Shown one piece after another: positions 54,457-64,000 of a stretch of DNA of 64,000 bases (the stretch's first letter is position 1; each line of letters starts with the position of its first letter). The stretch comes from Anderseniella sp. Alg231-50. Its GTDB lineage: Bacteria; Pseudomonadota; Alphaproteobacteria; Rhizobiales; Aestuariivirgaceae. Both the position numbers and the translations under genes were made by a program. The notes beneath the pieces were generated by a model. It searched no databases and had not been told where the DNA came from. It worked only from the letters and a program-made list of their open reading frames with translations. The stretch spans positions 310,001 to 374,000 of the forward strand of contig NZ_LT703006.1 of the NCBI RefSeq assembly GCF_900149695.1, given 5' to 3'.

Positions 54457-55392
54457 CTAGTCTGCGCTCAGGAGGTCGAGAACCTCCGGCATGAACTCGT
54501 GTCCCCATGGCCGGGTCAGGCGCAGCACCCGTGTGCCGGCCACCAGAGTGCTGATCTGGCTGAACTGGCCTTCCCACAGACCGAGCGCGCCGACAAACTG
54601 CGGCCGGTAGACATGCTCGGTGACCGCCTGCATGGCGTCCAGCATATCAAGCCGTTCAAGCACAGGCCGGCCGTTTTCCGCGCGGTTCTTTTCCAACACG
54701 ATAATACGCCTGACAGCGTGTGGCCGGTCATCACCCGCGTGGGCATTGGCGACAAAGTACTTGTCCAGCCGCTGACCGACCGGTTGATGGCCGTCGGGGT
54801 CAATCCCGCTCGCATCAAGCGCATTGCGCCATAGCTTGAAGGCCGTGCCGGAGGGATAGACTACGGGCACTGAACTGTCCGTCGCGCTCCACAGCGCACA
54901 CGTGTCATCCCCGAGCGCGCTGTACCCGTTCATGGACAGTTGCTGGGCCAAGGTTGATTTACCGGCCCCGGACTCGCCCAGCAGCAGCGTCGCACTGCTC
55001 CCGAAAGCCAGCGACGCACAATGCAGCACGAGGCTTTCGCGCAACAGCAGGGCAAGCCCAAGAGCGCTTCCCATCGTGTAGAGGGCCACGGTCGGAACAT
55101 CGGCAGCGCTGTGGGGCGTTATGTAGATTGTGTGCCCGTCCGGTATCCAGAAATCACAAACATCGGACGCACAAAAACACAGGCCGCCGTCGGGACTTCT
55201 CCACACTGCCCAATGACCGGTATCTGATTTCGCGCGCGCCTGCGTGACCACGCGTGCAGCGTCGGGACCGGTTTCTATGCGGATATCAGGTGCGCCGGGG
55301 CGCGCTGCGCCAAGCATTTGCGGAATGGCGAATGCCGACCAGATCAGCAGGCCGTGGCATCGATACCAGTGTCCGTTCTCGCTGTCAGGCAA
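54457..55392 (-). CDS. HPr-kinase-like protein
   Basis: The 311-aa protein has a P-loop LLGESGAGKSTLAQQL (about residues 137-152) and the following ALGDDTCALW motif of HprK/PEP-carboxykinase-like folds. Such kinases occur in paeninodin-type lasso clusters, where they phosphorylate a C-terminal Ser of the precursor; the core here does end in Ser. It starts at TTG 55392, inside the conserved dispersed element B, without an ATG nearby. It is on the same strand as the lasso precursor and cyclase but is separated from them by the RTX gene on the other strand. Confidence 0.75.
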   Translation of the reverse strand: MPDSENGHWYRCHGLLIWSAFAIPQMLGAARPGAPDIRIETGPDAARVVTQARAKSDTGHWAVWRSPDGGLCFCASDVCDFWIPDGHTIYITPHSAADVPTVALYTMGSALGLALLLRESLVLHCASLAFGSSATLLLGESGAGKSTLAQQLSMNGYSALGDDTCALWSATDSSVPVVYPSGTAFKLWRNALDASGIDPDGHQPVGQRLDKYFVANAHAGDDRPHAVRRIIVLEKNRAENGRPVLERLDMLDAMQAVTEHVYRPQFVGALGLWEGQFSQISTLVAGTRVLRLTRPWGHEFMPEVLDLLSAD

Positions 55393-55394
55393 TG

Positions 55395-55474
55395 GTTCTT
55401 CGCCAGTTCCTTCAGGGTTCCCACCGACAACCGAAGATGACCGGGGAAAGTTAAAAGAGCTTTACGGGCAGGTC
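55395..55474. repeat. 80-bp dispersed element, copy B
   Basis: Counterpart of 50646-50725. On the minus strand it lies directly before the HPr-kinase-like start codon, between that gene and phzF. The pair brackets the lasso/RTX gene block. Confidence 0.55.
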
Positions 55475-55490
55475 TCGCATCACAGGCTCT

Positions 55491-56384
55491 CTATGCCAGG
55501 TCAAGCTTACCGGAACTGACGTTGACCGCATATCCGCCAACCCGGACACCCGTCAGGCCGCCCTTGGCCGCATCTGCTTCCAGTTCGATACGGCTGGCGC
55601 GTCCCATGTCTTCACCCTGCATGATGACCCATTCCCGCGTGCCTTCCCAAGGGCCCTCATAGCTGAGCAACGGGCCGGGAAACCCAGCTGCTGCCGAACC
55701 GGTTGCCGGATCTTCCGCTATGCCGGACAACGGCGCAAAGGCGCGGGCGTGGTAATCGACGCCTGTGCCGGATTCGCCTTCACAGTAAAGATAAGCCAGA
55801 AACGCCCCCGCAGCGCCGAGAGCGGGCCAGTCAGCCATGGAGGTCTTCGCTTCAGCCAGCGTGGTGCGATCTTTCAGGGGCACATACAGGACCGGGTGAT
55901 TGCCCGGGTCAAACACGCTGGAACGATGCGTGCCGCAGCCGATCTGGTGCTCTTTCAGCGACAGGGCGGCGGCTATTTTCTTATCCGACGGCACATTGGT
56001 CCACGGCTCCGGCATGACGGCTGCGGAGAACCGGGCGAACATGCCCGCTTCCCGGGCATCGAGCGCAACCGTCACCAGGCCGACGCCCTCTTCCAGCCTG
56101 ACCTCGTCCTTGATGCCGAACAGATCCGCCAGCAGAACGGCAGTGCCCACGGTTGGATGCCCGGCGAACGCGAGTTCGCGACCGGGTGTGAAAATGCGCA
56201 GTTTGGCGGTGTTCGCCTCATCTTCCGGCGGCAGCACGAACACCGTCTCGGACAGGTTGAACTCAGCCGCGATTTTCTGCATCTGCTCGTCGTCCAGCGA
56301 CTGGGCCTCGAGCACGACGGCCAGCGGGTTTCCCGTAAAAGCTTCGTTGGTGAATACATCAAGCGTGTGAAACGAATACTGCAT
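55491..56384 (-). CDS. PhzF-family isomerase/epimerase
   Basis: The 297-aa protein begins [20 protein letters not shown], the PhzF/DapF-like signature, with catalytic Glu in [19 protein letters not shown] and [11 protein letters not shown]. The fold is a pair of diaminopimelate-epimerase-like barrels; the substrate is unknown. Start 56384 is preferred over 56447 because the family begins here. Confidence 0.92.
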   Translation of the reverse strand: MQYSFHTLDVFTNEAFTGNPLAVVLEAQSLDDEQMQKIAAEFNLSETVFVLPPEDEANTAKLRIFTPGRELAFAGHPTVGTAVLLADLFGIKDEVRLEEGVGLVTVALDAREAGMFARFSAAVMPEPWTNVPSDKKIAAALSLKEHQIGCGTHRSSVFDPGNHPVLYVPLKDRTTLAEAKTSMADWPALGAAGAFLAYLYCEGESGTGVDYHARAFAPLSGIAEDPATGSAAAGFPGPLLSYEGPWEGTREWVIMQGEDMGRASRIELEADAAKGGLTGVRVGGYAVNVSSGKLDLA

Positions 56385-56799
56385 TGGCCAATGTCTCCCG
56401 TGACGATGAGGATAGGTCAGCATTGCTGACATATAATGCGGTTCCAATCAATGCGAGTTTTGTCAGGGTGACAAATCGCGGTTTTACCTGTCACACACTG
56501 ATGAACAGCGCTGTGACGAGTTCCCGGCAGATCATCACCTGACCCGGAAGTATGGTCTTGTAATGCATGATGCGTGACAAAATGATGCCGCCATCGGCAG
56601 TTGCACCAGGCAGGTCAGCCACGTCTGCAAGATCAACCTCAATGCGCAGCGGACAGATCCCGGTAAACTTTTCCAGCCACCGTTGCCTCGCGCAAACAAC
56701 GGTCCAGCCGGAATCATTTCACAGGAAATCCGCGTAAGCATCTGATTTGCGGATGTTTAGCAAATTCGAATAGTCCGTATCAAGAGTTATTTGGCACCA
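56385..56799. other. Gene-free stretch upstream of phzF and the methyltransferase gene
   Basis: About 415 bp between divergent genes. A 68-aa minus-strand frame (56535-56741) has no ribosome-binding site or family and is not called. The palindrome at 56800 lies at its right edge. Confidence 0.5.
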
Positions 56800-56817
56800 A
56801 TGTGAGTTTACTCACAT
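56800..56817. promoter_or_regulatory. Perfect 18-bp palindrome, putative operator
   Basis: ATGTGAGTTTACTCACAT is fully self-complementary apart from the central TT. It lies 67 bp upstream of the homocysteine S-methyltransferase-like gene. It has the form of an operator for a dimeric GntR- or ArsR-type regulator; no regulator is encoded nearby. Confidence 0.6.
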
Positions 56818-56883
56818 CTTCGTGAACACCCGCCTGACATGTTCCGGCGCAGTTAAAACCGACCACTATATGGAGACTACACC

Positions 56884-57843
56884 ATGGCAAAATACCGCCA
56901 CGACCTGCCGATCGGGAAAGGCAAGCAATTCCTTCTCGACGGCGGACTGGAAACCACTTTGGTGTTTCTGGATGGCATTGATCTGCCCTGCTTTGCATCT
57001 TACCCGCTGATCGCGGAAACATCAGGACGCACCCGTCTGCGCGACTACTATAGGCAGTATGCCAACATCGCCATCAAGGCCGATGCCGGCTTCATCCTGG
57101 AAAGCGTCGGCTGGCGCGCCAATGCGGACTGGGGTGCGGAACTCGGCCACAATGCCGAGGACCTGGCTGCGGTAAACCGCGAATCCATCCGGCTGATGGA
57201 GGAAGTGCGGGCGCAAATCGAAACCGACAACACTCCGATGGTTCTGTCGGGATGCATCGGCCCGCGTGGTGACGGCTATCAGGCAGACACCGCCATGACG
57301 ATCGAGGAAGCCCGCGACTATCATGCCACGCAGATCAACACCTACGCGGAAACCGCAGCGGACATTGTCACGGCCATGACCATGACCAACATGGAAGAAG
57401 GTGCAGGTATTGCCATCGCGGCAAAGCAGGCCGGCATCCCGTCCGTGATTTCCTTCACGGTGGAAACCGACGGCAAGCTGCCGACCGGCCAAAGCCTGAA
57501 GGAGGCCATCATGGCCGTGGACGAGGCATCCGGTTCAGCACCTGCATATTTCATGATCAACTGTGCCCATCCCGAGCATTTTGCCGATATCCTTGAGCCG
57601 GGCGCACCATGGATGGATCGCCTGAAGGGAATTCGGGCCAATGCATCGCGCATGTCGCATGAAGAACTGGATGCCTGCACCGAGTTGGACGACGGTGATC
57701 CGGAAGAGTTCGGCACCCTGCATGCATCGCTGACCAGCCAGTATCCCAACTTCACGGTACTGGGCGGTTGCTGCGGCACCGACCACCGCCATGTCGGCGA
57801 GGTGTTCGCCAAGTGCGCCCACACCGCCAGCAAGGCTGCATAA
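56884..57843 (+). CDS. Homocysteine S-methyltransferase family protein
   Basis: The 319-aa TIM-barrel protein starts LLDGGLETTLVF and holds the zinc-binding set: Cys in INCAHPEHF and the pair in GGCCGTDHRH. It transfers a methyl group from a donor such as S-methylmethionine, betaine or dimethylsulfoniopropionate-type sulfonium to homocysteine; the donor cannot be told. GGAG lies eight bases before the ATG. With the BCCT transporter elsewhere in the window, methylated osmolytes are a possible theme. It shares orientation with the dioxygenase gene downstream but a terminator lies between. Confidence 0.9.
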   Translation: MAKYRHDLPIGKGKQFLLDGGLETTLVFLDGIDLPCFASYPLIAETSGRTRLRDYYRQYANIAIKADAGFILESVGWRANADWGAELGHNAEDLAAVNRESIRLMEEVRAQIETDNTPMVLSGCIGPRGDGYQADTAMTIEEARDYHATQINTYAETAADIVTAMTMTNMEEGAGIAIAAKQAGIPSVISFTVETDGKLPTGQSLKEAIMAVDEASGSAPAYFMINCAHPEHFADILEPGAPWMDRLKGIRANASRMSHEELDACTELDDGDPEEFGTLHASLTSQYPNFTVLGGCCGTDHRHVGEVFAKCAHTASKAA

Positions 57844-57862
57844 GACAAAGCACTCTGACTTG

Positions 57863-57889
57863 CCCGGCCAGCCGCGAAGGCTGGCCGGG
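57863..57889 (+). terminator. Terminator after the methyltransferase gene
   Basis: An 11-bp perfect stem CCCGGCCAGCC with GGCTGGCCGGG, a 5-nt loop, then TATTT. Confidence 0.85.
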
Positions 57890-58005
57890 TATTTCCGGCT
57901 TGAGTCCGGCTCAACCCGGCGTCCGTATCGCGGTATAGCGGTAGACAGATCGAGCCCAGTCTTTCATTCTGGTTTGCCAAGGCACCAAGGCGTGGAGGAC
58001 TAAAG

Positions 58006-58803
58006 ATGAAGCTGACCGACGAGCAACTCGCGGAATTTGACGAGCTTGGATACCTGTTCACACCATCGTGCTTCTCGGAAGCTGAAATCCAGGTGCTGCG
58101 CGACGAGGCCGAGGAGATTTACAAGTCCGACCGCAAGGAGGTCTGGCGCGAAGATACCGGCGCGCCGCGCACCGCCTTTGCCGCCCACACCTACAATGAA
58201 GCCTTTCGCCTTTTAGGCTCGCATCCGCGCCTGATCGATCCGGTCAGCCAGCTGTTTGGCGAACAGGTCTACATGCATCAGTACAAGATCAACGCCAAGG
58301 CGCCTTTCGACGGCGCGGTGTGGCAGTGGCACCAGGACTACGGCACCTGGGCGCGTGATGACGGCATGCCGGAACCCCGGGCCATGAACATCGCCGTGTT
58401 CCTGGACGAGGTCATGCCGATCAACGGACCGTTGATGTTCATCCCGAAAAGCCACAAGGGCGGTACGCTGGATGCCTCGCATGACACCACCACCACGTCC
58501 TACCCCCTGTGGACGCTCGACAATGAAACGGTGACCGAACTTGCAGACGCCGGCGGCATTATCGCACCCACCGGTCCTGCCGGCTCGGTCATGATGTTCC
58601 ACGGCAACCTGGTGCACGCCAGTCCGCCGAACATCACGCCCTACCCGCGCAAGATCGTCTACCTGACCCTGAACGCGGTCTCAAATCACATCACGCAGTT
58701 CAAGCGCGAAGACTGGATCGCCCATCGCGACTTCACCCCGATAGACCCGGTCAGCGACGACGCCCTGCTGGAATACGCCCGCTCGCACAGCAAGGCTGCG
58801 TGA
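58006..58803 (+). CDS. Phytanoyl-CoA dioxygenase family protein
   Basis: The 265-aa Fe(II)/2-oxoglutarate-dependent oxygenase has the His-x-Asp iron motif WHQDYG (about residues 107-112), the second-shell segment NGPLMFIPKSHKGG, the distal His in HASPPN (about 204) and YPRKIVYLTLNAVSNH. It hydroxylates an unknown small molecule; ectoine hydroxylase is one member of the family, but no ectoine genes lie nearby. GGAGG precedes the ATG by eight bases. Confidence 0.9.
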   Translation: MKLTDEQLAEFDELGYLFTPSCFSEAEIQVLRDEAEEIYKSDRKEVWREDTGAPRTAFAAHTYNEAFRLLGSHPRLIDPVSQLFGEQVYMHQYKINAKAPFDGAVWQWHQDYGTWARDDGMPEPRAMNIAVFLDEVMPINGPLMFIPKSHKGGTLDASHDTTTTSYPLWTLDNETVTELADAGGIIAPTGPAGSVMMFHGNLVHASPPNITPYPRKIVYLTLNAVSNHITQFKREDWIAHRDFTPIDPVSDDALLEYARSHSKAA

Positions 58804-58846
58804 AGCAACACCCTCACTGCGGGGTCGATGGCGAAGCCCACCGGTG

Positions 58847-59281
58847 CTATTGATGCATGGCTTGCGCTGCCGCCGGCGCCTTGTAGCGGTCTTTGGGAAT
58901 TTCCGCGACTGCGGTAATTTCAATGACCAGGTCAGAGTTGTAGAGCGCAGCGACTTCAACAGTGGTGGTCACCGGATAAGGATCGGCAAAGAACTCCTGC
59001 CTTATGTCACCTGTCTGCATGAAAGCCGCAATGTCGGTGGTGTAGTGGACCAGTGAAATTACATCACCCATCTTGCCGCCGACAGCCGCCAGCACGGTCT
59101 TGATGTTGGTCAGCACCTGGCGCACCTGTGCCCGCATGTCACCGGGACCGATGATTGTACCCGATCTATCGAGAGACACCTGACCCTTGAGGTGAACGAC
59201 CTGTCCGGACCCTTGCAGGACCATCATGGAAAAGGCACCGAACGGTTGCCAGACATTATCGGGATTACAGCTCTCGGCCAT
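58847..59281 (-). CDS. RidA (YjgF/YER057c) family protein
   Basis: The 144-aa protein has the RidA fold: VHLKGQVSLDRSGTIIGPGD, MRAQVRQVLTNIKTVL, VISLVHYTTDI and the closing VEVAALYNSDLVIEITAVA segment. RidA proteins hydrolyse reactive enamine/imine intermediates made by PLP enzymes, which fits the aminotransferase upstream on the same strand. Whether the catalytic Arg of the archetype is present was not established. ATG 59281 is chosen among nearby starts because AAAGGTG lies about eight bases upstream. Confidence 0.85.
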   Translation of the reverse strand: MAESCNPDNVWQPFGAFSMMVLQGSGQVVHLKGQVSLDRSGTIIGPGDMRAQVRQVLTNIKTVLAAVGGKMGDVISLVHYTTDIAAFMQTGDIRQEFFADPYPVTTTVEVAALYNSDLVIEITAVAEIPKDRYKAPAAAQAMHQ

Positions 59282-59371
59282 TTGCATCACCTTTCACATT
59301 GGTTATTTTCATCCGGCCTGTGGTCACGCAATACGAGTTGCACCCGCCTGGCTGGCCGACGCCGGCAACCT

Positions 59372-60100
59372 TCAATCCAGCAGGTGCTGCACCAGTGTGC
59401 GGGCAAAGCCCGGCATGCGGTGGTGTACGTGGAAACCGGCGCGCCGGAAGATGACGATTTCATCGAGTTCCGGTTGGTCCTGCAGGTCGATGTAACTCAT
59501 CATGCGGGCTTTCAGCTCGCGCGACGGGACATCGAAATCAAACACCGCGCACACAGCACTCATGCCGGCGTCTTCGATCAGCATGTAACCCGGTTGCCTT
59601 GTGGCATCCGATGTGGACAATCCTGCCTCCTCGAGCAGTTCGCGCTGCATGGAACCTTCGATGTCGAGCTTGCCGTCCTTGATGTCTTCCGGGTCCGGCG
59701 TGCCGGCCATCGGATAGACCCGGCCGCTGGTCGCGGTATAGGGCGCCATGCGCCCGAACAACAGGTGGCCTTCACTTGAGCGGACCACGGCACATCCGAA
59801 CACGTTGCGTATGCCGGCCTCTGCCGGCAGGCCCTTGTCCTTGCAGTACAGGAACGACGCATAGTCTGTTTTATGGATTTCGCCGCTCAGACAACCGCCG
59901 TTCAGGCTGTGCTTACCCATAACCATCACCTGGCCATTGAACAGTGCCGGTTTGTCGACGAGAGCCTTGTTCCAGAACCGCTTGACCGCAGCCGCATTGT
60001 CTTCAGCCCACGCCCACGGGGTGTCGGTGACAGCGAGGTCACACGATTGCAGAGGTACAATCTCGGTCTGCGCCTCCGCGGCTTTGCGCGCTACAGCCAT
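59372..60100 (-). CDS. NUDIX hydrolase-like protein
   Basis: The 242-aa protein contains a NUDIX box in MQRELLEEAGL with the upstream Gly in AGTPDPEDIKDG, giving a longer-than-usual Gly-to-Arg spacing. The N-terminal 90 residues (WAEDNAAAVKRFW and VMVMGKHSLNGG) form a separate domain like the N-part of some alphaproteobacterial NUDIX proteins. The substrate is unknown. ATG 60100 overlaps the end of the GNAT gene by ten bases and is preferred to 60166. Member of the minus-strand aminotransferase-GNAT-NUDIX operon. Confidence 0.85.
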   Translation of the reverse strand: MAVARKAAEAQTEIVPLQSCDLAVTDTPWAWAEDNAAAVKRFWNKALVDKPALFNGQVMVMGKHSLNGGCLSGEIHKTDYASFLYCKDKGLPAEAGIRNVFGCAVVRSSEGHLLFGRMAPYTATSGRVYPMAGTPDPEDIKDGKLDIEGSMQRELLEEAGLSTSDATRQPGYMLIEDAGMSAVCAVFDFDVPSRELKARMMSYIDLQDQPELDEIVIFRRAGFHVHHRMPGFARTLVQHLLD

Positions 60101-60546
60101 TTGCGCATGCGCGGCAACATCCGCCCCGGTATGGAACCCGACGGCGCCTGCCCGATAACGCTGCATCCCATCGCGGTGTAAAACTTCACAGCGGCAGGAT
60201 CAGCGTCCAGTTTTATCGCCTTGGCCGCCATGGCAACCGCCCTTTCCTCCAGCGCCGCCCACAGTATCCGCCCGACACCGGACCGTTTGACATCAGGGTC
60301 GACGTACAAGGAATAAACCTCAAGCACGTCATTTTCCAGTCGGATGTCAAAGAAACCAACAGGCTTGCTGTTCGCTTCCGATATCCAGATCCCACCTTCA
60401 GCAATGATTGCAGGCGTAACCGCCAGCTCATCCCGGCACGCCTCCATGAAGTCTGCCTCATAACCATTGGATGCCTTGGAGCGAAACGCCAGGTCGCTGA
60501 GTGCGCCAGCATCGATTGCGACCGCTCTTCGTAAAACGGCACTCAT
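60091..60546 (-). CDS. GNAT N-acetyltransferase
   Basis: The 151-aa protein has the GNAT acetyl-CoA region: LEVYSLYVDPDVKRSGVGRIL (motif A) and later AVKFYTAMGCSVIG. It should acetylate an amine; the substrate is unknown. Its ATG overlaps the stop of the aminotransferase as ATGA and its end overlaps the NUDIX gene. Confidence 0.9.
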   Translation of the reverse strand: MSAVLRRAVAIDAGALSDLAFRSKASNGYEADFMEACRDELAVTPAIIAEGGIWISEANSKPVGFFDIRLENDVLEVYSLYVDPDVKRSGVGRILWAALEERAVAMAAKAIKLDADPAAVKFYTAMGCSVIGQAPSGSIPGRMLPRMRKWL

Positions 60547-61766
60547 GTGACTTTGGGCATGGCGGCGCGCAATAGGCGGCCGAGACGCATCATGCCTTCC
60601 TCGATCTGGTCACTGGACATGCAGGAGTAACTCAGGCGAAGCGTGTTCTCATTGCTGCCGTCAGCAAAGAACGGCCTGCCCGGCACGAAGGCCACCTTCT
60701 CGGTTTCCAACGAACGGGCCAGCAGATCGGCAGCATCGATACCTTCTGGCAGTCTGACCCAGATGAACATGCCGCCTTCCGGCCTGGTCCATGACACGCC
60801 GTCGGGCATGTGTTTCGCAAGCGCTGCCAGCATGCTGTCACGGCGTTCACGGTAGACCGCATTGGCCTTGGCCACCTGGGCATCGAAACACGCCCGGGCA
60901 ACCTGGTTGGTCGCCATCTGGTTGATGGTTGCCGAGTGCAGGTCTGCTGCCTGTTTCATCATCACCAGCCGGTCGATGATATCGCGCCGCGCACATACCC
61001 ATCCAACCCGCAATCCGGGCGACAGCGTCTTGGAAAATGTGCCGCAATAGATGGTGCGAGCTTCGTTGATACTGCCGCAGCGCTCAATGTCCAGCGCCTG
61101 GATGGGCGGGATCGCCTCTCCGTCATAGCGCAGTTCCTGATAGGCCCCGTCCTCGATGATGGCGATATCCAGCTCGTCGGCGAGATCCAGTGCCCGGTTG
61201 CGCTGCGCCAGGGTCAGAGTCTCCCCGGTCGGATTGAGAAAATCAGACGACATGTAGGCAAACTTGACTTCACCTCCCGCAGCTTCTGCGTTTGCCGCAA
61301 AATCGCTGGCCGACCGGTTGCCCATCATGGCAAGGCGATCATAGTTCGGTTCATACGGGTTGAAGGCCAGCAGCGCGCCCATATAGGCCGGCCATGTCAC
61401 CAGGGCGGTGTCGCCCGGATTCAGGAACAGCTTGCCGAGATAGTCCAACGCCTGCTGCGAGCCTGACATCATGACGATGTTTTCAAGCTCGCACTTGACA
61501 CCGATCCGGCCCATGTACTGAACCAGCCACTCCCGCAACGGCGCATAGCCTTCACTGGGAGCGTATTGCAGCGCGGCCTGGTGTTCGGGACCGGACATGA
61601 TGGTGTCAAAGGCGGCCCTGAACTGTTCCGCCGGAAACAGCTTCGGATCAGGAATACCGCCGGCAAAGGAAATGATATCCGGACGACCGAGCAGTTTCAG
61701 CAGTTCACGGATTTCCGACGCGTGCATGCGTGAAGTACGTGACGCCAGTTTCAGCGTGTCGGTCAT
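60543..61766 (-). CDS. PLP-dependent aminotransferase (class I/II, LysN/2-aminoadipate type)
   Basis: The 407-aa protein shows IISFAGGIPDPKLFPAEQF at the start, SGSQQALDYLGKLFLNPGD, the DGAYQELRYDG segment, and TIYCGTFSKTLSPGLRVGW with the PLP Lys. The shape matches 2-aminoadipate/aromatic aminotransferases (MocR-type catalytic domain without the HTH). The substrate is not certain. GGAGG lies six bases before the ATG. It heads the operon with GNAT and NUDIX genes. Confidence 0.92.
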   Translation of the reverse strand: MTDTLKLASRTSRMHASEIRELLKLLGRPDIISFAGGIPDPKLFPAEQFRAAFDTIMSGPEHQAALQYAPSEGYAPLREWLVQYMGRIGVKCELENIVMMSGSQQALDYLGKLFLNPGDTALVTWPAYMGALLAFNPYEPNYDRLAMMGNRSASDFAANAEAAGGEVKFAYMSSDFLNPTGETLTLAQRNRALDLADELDIAIIEDGAYQELRYDGEAIPPIQALDIERCGSINEARTIYCGTFSKTLSPGLRVGWVCARRDIIDRLVMMKQAADLHSATINQMATNQVARACFDAQVAKANAVYRERRDSMLAALAKHMPDGVSWTRPEGGMFIWVRLPEGIDAADLLARSLETEKVAFVPGRPFFADGSNENTLRLSYSCMSSDQIEEGMMRLGRLLRAAMPKVT

Positions 61767-61869
61767 GGCTGCCTCCGGTTGGACATTGGGTGGAGGATGC
61801 TGCGCTTAACGGAAATTTATGTCAATATTGCTGACCTATTAATTGAACATGACAGCGATGCAGAAACTG

Positions 61870-61896
61870 AAAAGGGCTGCGGAACATCCGCAGCCC
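61870..61896 (-). terminator. Terminator of ilvC
   Basis: GGGCTGCGGA with TCCGCAGCCC (10 bp), a 3-nt loop, then TTTT on the minus strand, 30 bp past the ilvC stop. Confidence 0.88.
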
Positions 61897-61929
61897 ATAA
61901 GGAATGTAGTTAGCTCATTCGAGACAGGT

Positions 61930-63646
<1,717 letters not shown>

Positions 63647-63663
63647 TGAACTGACCCTTCATT

Positions 63664-63687
63664 ACCGTACCGTACGGTACAGTACGG
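63664..63687. promoter_or_regulatory. Putative TetR operator
   Basis: GTACCGTACGGTAC (63667-63680) is a perfect palindrome and is extended by overlapping GTAC/CGG repeats on both sides. It lies between the permease stop and the TetR start, 20 bp from the latter. Confidence 0.65.
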
Positions 63688-63736
63688 CGTATTTAGAGGT
63701 ATACTCGCCGACTTGCAACAGGTTTTTTCAAATGAC

Positions 63737-64000
63737 TTATCCCCCCATGGGCCAGGTCAGCATGATCGCCGGCACTGCCAGCAGCACAACCAGTATTTCC
63801 ATGATCAGCCCCATGCGGGCGTAGTCGGTGAAGTGGTATCCGCCGGGGCCCATCACCAGCGTATTGGACTGATGCCCGATCGGCGTCAGGAACGGCGCAG
63901 CAGCACCCACCGCCACGGCCATCAGGAATGCATCAGGGTTGGCATCAAGGCCAATGGCGACACGAACACCGATGGGAGCCATCAGGATCGCCGTGGTTGC
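63737..64000 (-). CDS. SLC13-family permease, C-terminus (partial)
   Basis: The visible 87 residues end a frame that continues past the right edge. The line ATTAILMAPIGVRVAIGL, then FLTPIGHQSNTLVMGPGGYHFTD followed by a final hydrophobic helix (MEILVVLLAVPAIMLTW), matches the C-terminal half of SLC13/DASS or TrkA-C-containing sodium-coupled permeases. The substrate cannot be inferred from this fragment. Confidence 0.85.
   Translation of the reverse strand, partial: ATTAILMAPIGVRVAIGLDANPDAFLMAVAVGAAAPFLTPIGHQSNTLVMGPGGYHFTDYARMGLIMEILVVLLAVPAIMLTWPMGG

Noticed and set aside
56535-56741. 68-aa open frame upstream of phzF
   Set aside because: Cys/Arg-rich, no ribosome-binding site, and it occupies the promoter region of divergent genes.

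Overview
The window looks like an alphaproteobacterial chromosome, most likely Hyphomicrobiales or a relative. This rests on the style of LeuA, IlvC and BCCT proteins, a DUF992 protein, and GC-rich codon use in the flanks. It is a single-copy core backbone interrupted by one large, compositionally mixed island.

Left flank (1-5.48 kb): an M19 dipeptidase-like gene overlapping the end of an upstream gene, a long BCCT betaine/choline-type transporter, a coiled-coil protein of unknown function, and a porin-like outer-membrane protein.

Island (5,483-48,590, about 43 kb): a 46-bp direct repeat of the 3' part of tRNA-Lys(CUU) marks both ends. A tyrosine integrase sits just inside the left end, and a 22-bp copy of its putative arm sites recurs just inside the right end. 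The island is a mosaic. At 7-19.6 kb is a defence/conflict-like block: a 1,213-aa SIR2 protein, a membrane protein with a trypsin fold that has lost His and Asp, a DinB protein, an Mrr-like nuclease, a poly-gamma-glutamate hydrolase-like protein, a membrane metallophosphoesterase, and a three-TM protein coupled to a TIR-like protein. At 19.7-23.1 kb are two tandem tyrosine recombinases with two excisionase-like HTH genes. At 24.0-35.7 kb is a nearly complete type II secretion system (C/D/E/F/G/H/I/J/K/L/M and a prepilin peptidase) with a DUF992 protein. At 35.9-42.8 kb is a 2,180-aa SpvB/FG-GAP/RHS polymorphic toxin with a probable immunity gene. At 43.3-47.1 kb is a carbamoyltransferase/DUF5989/SxtJ/SGNH module. 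A last unknown gene abuts the tRNA.

Right flank (48.6-64 kb): leuA with a possible leucine-rich leader peptide; a lasso-peptide-like cluster (precursor, asparagine-synthetase-like cyclase, HPr-kinase-like protein) without a recognisable leader peptidase; an RTX protein; a PhzF enzyme; a homocysteine S-methyltransferase and a phytanoyl-CoA dioxygenase family gene; RidA, NUDIX, GNAT and aminotransferase genes; ilvC with a TetR regulator immediately upstream; and the C-terminus of an SLC13 permease.

The most novel-looking items are the lasso-like precursor with an incomplete cluster, the TM/TIR-like gene pair, the pseudo-trypsin membrane protein, the structured leader with a 32-aa membrane peptide at 18.0-18.3 kb, and an about 80-bp repeated element at 50.65 and 55.4 kb.
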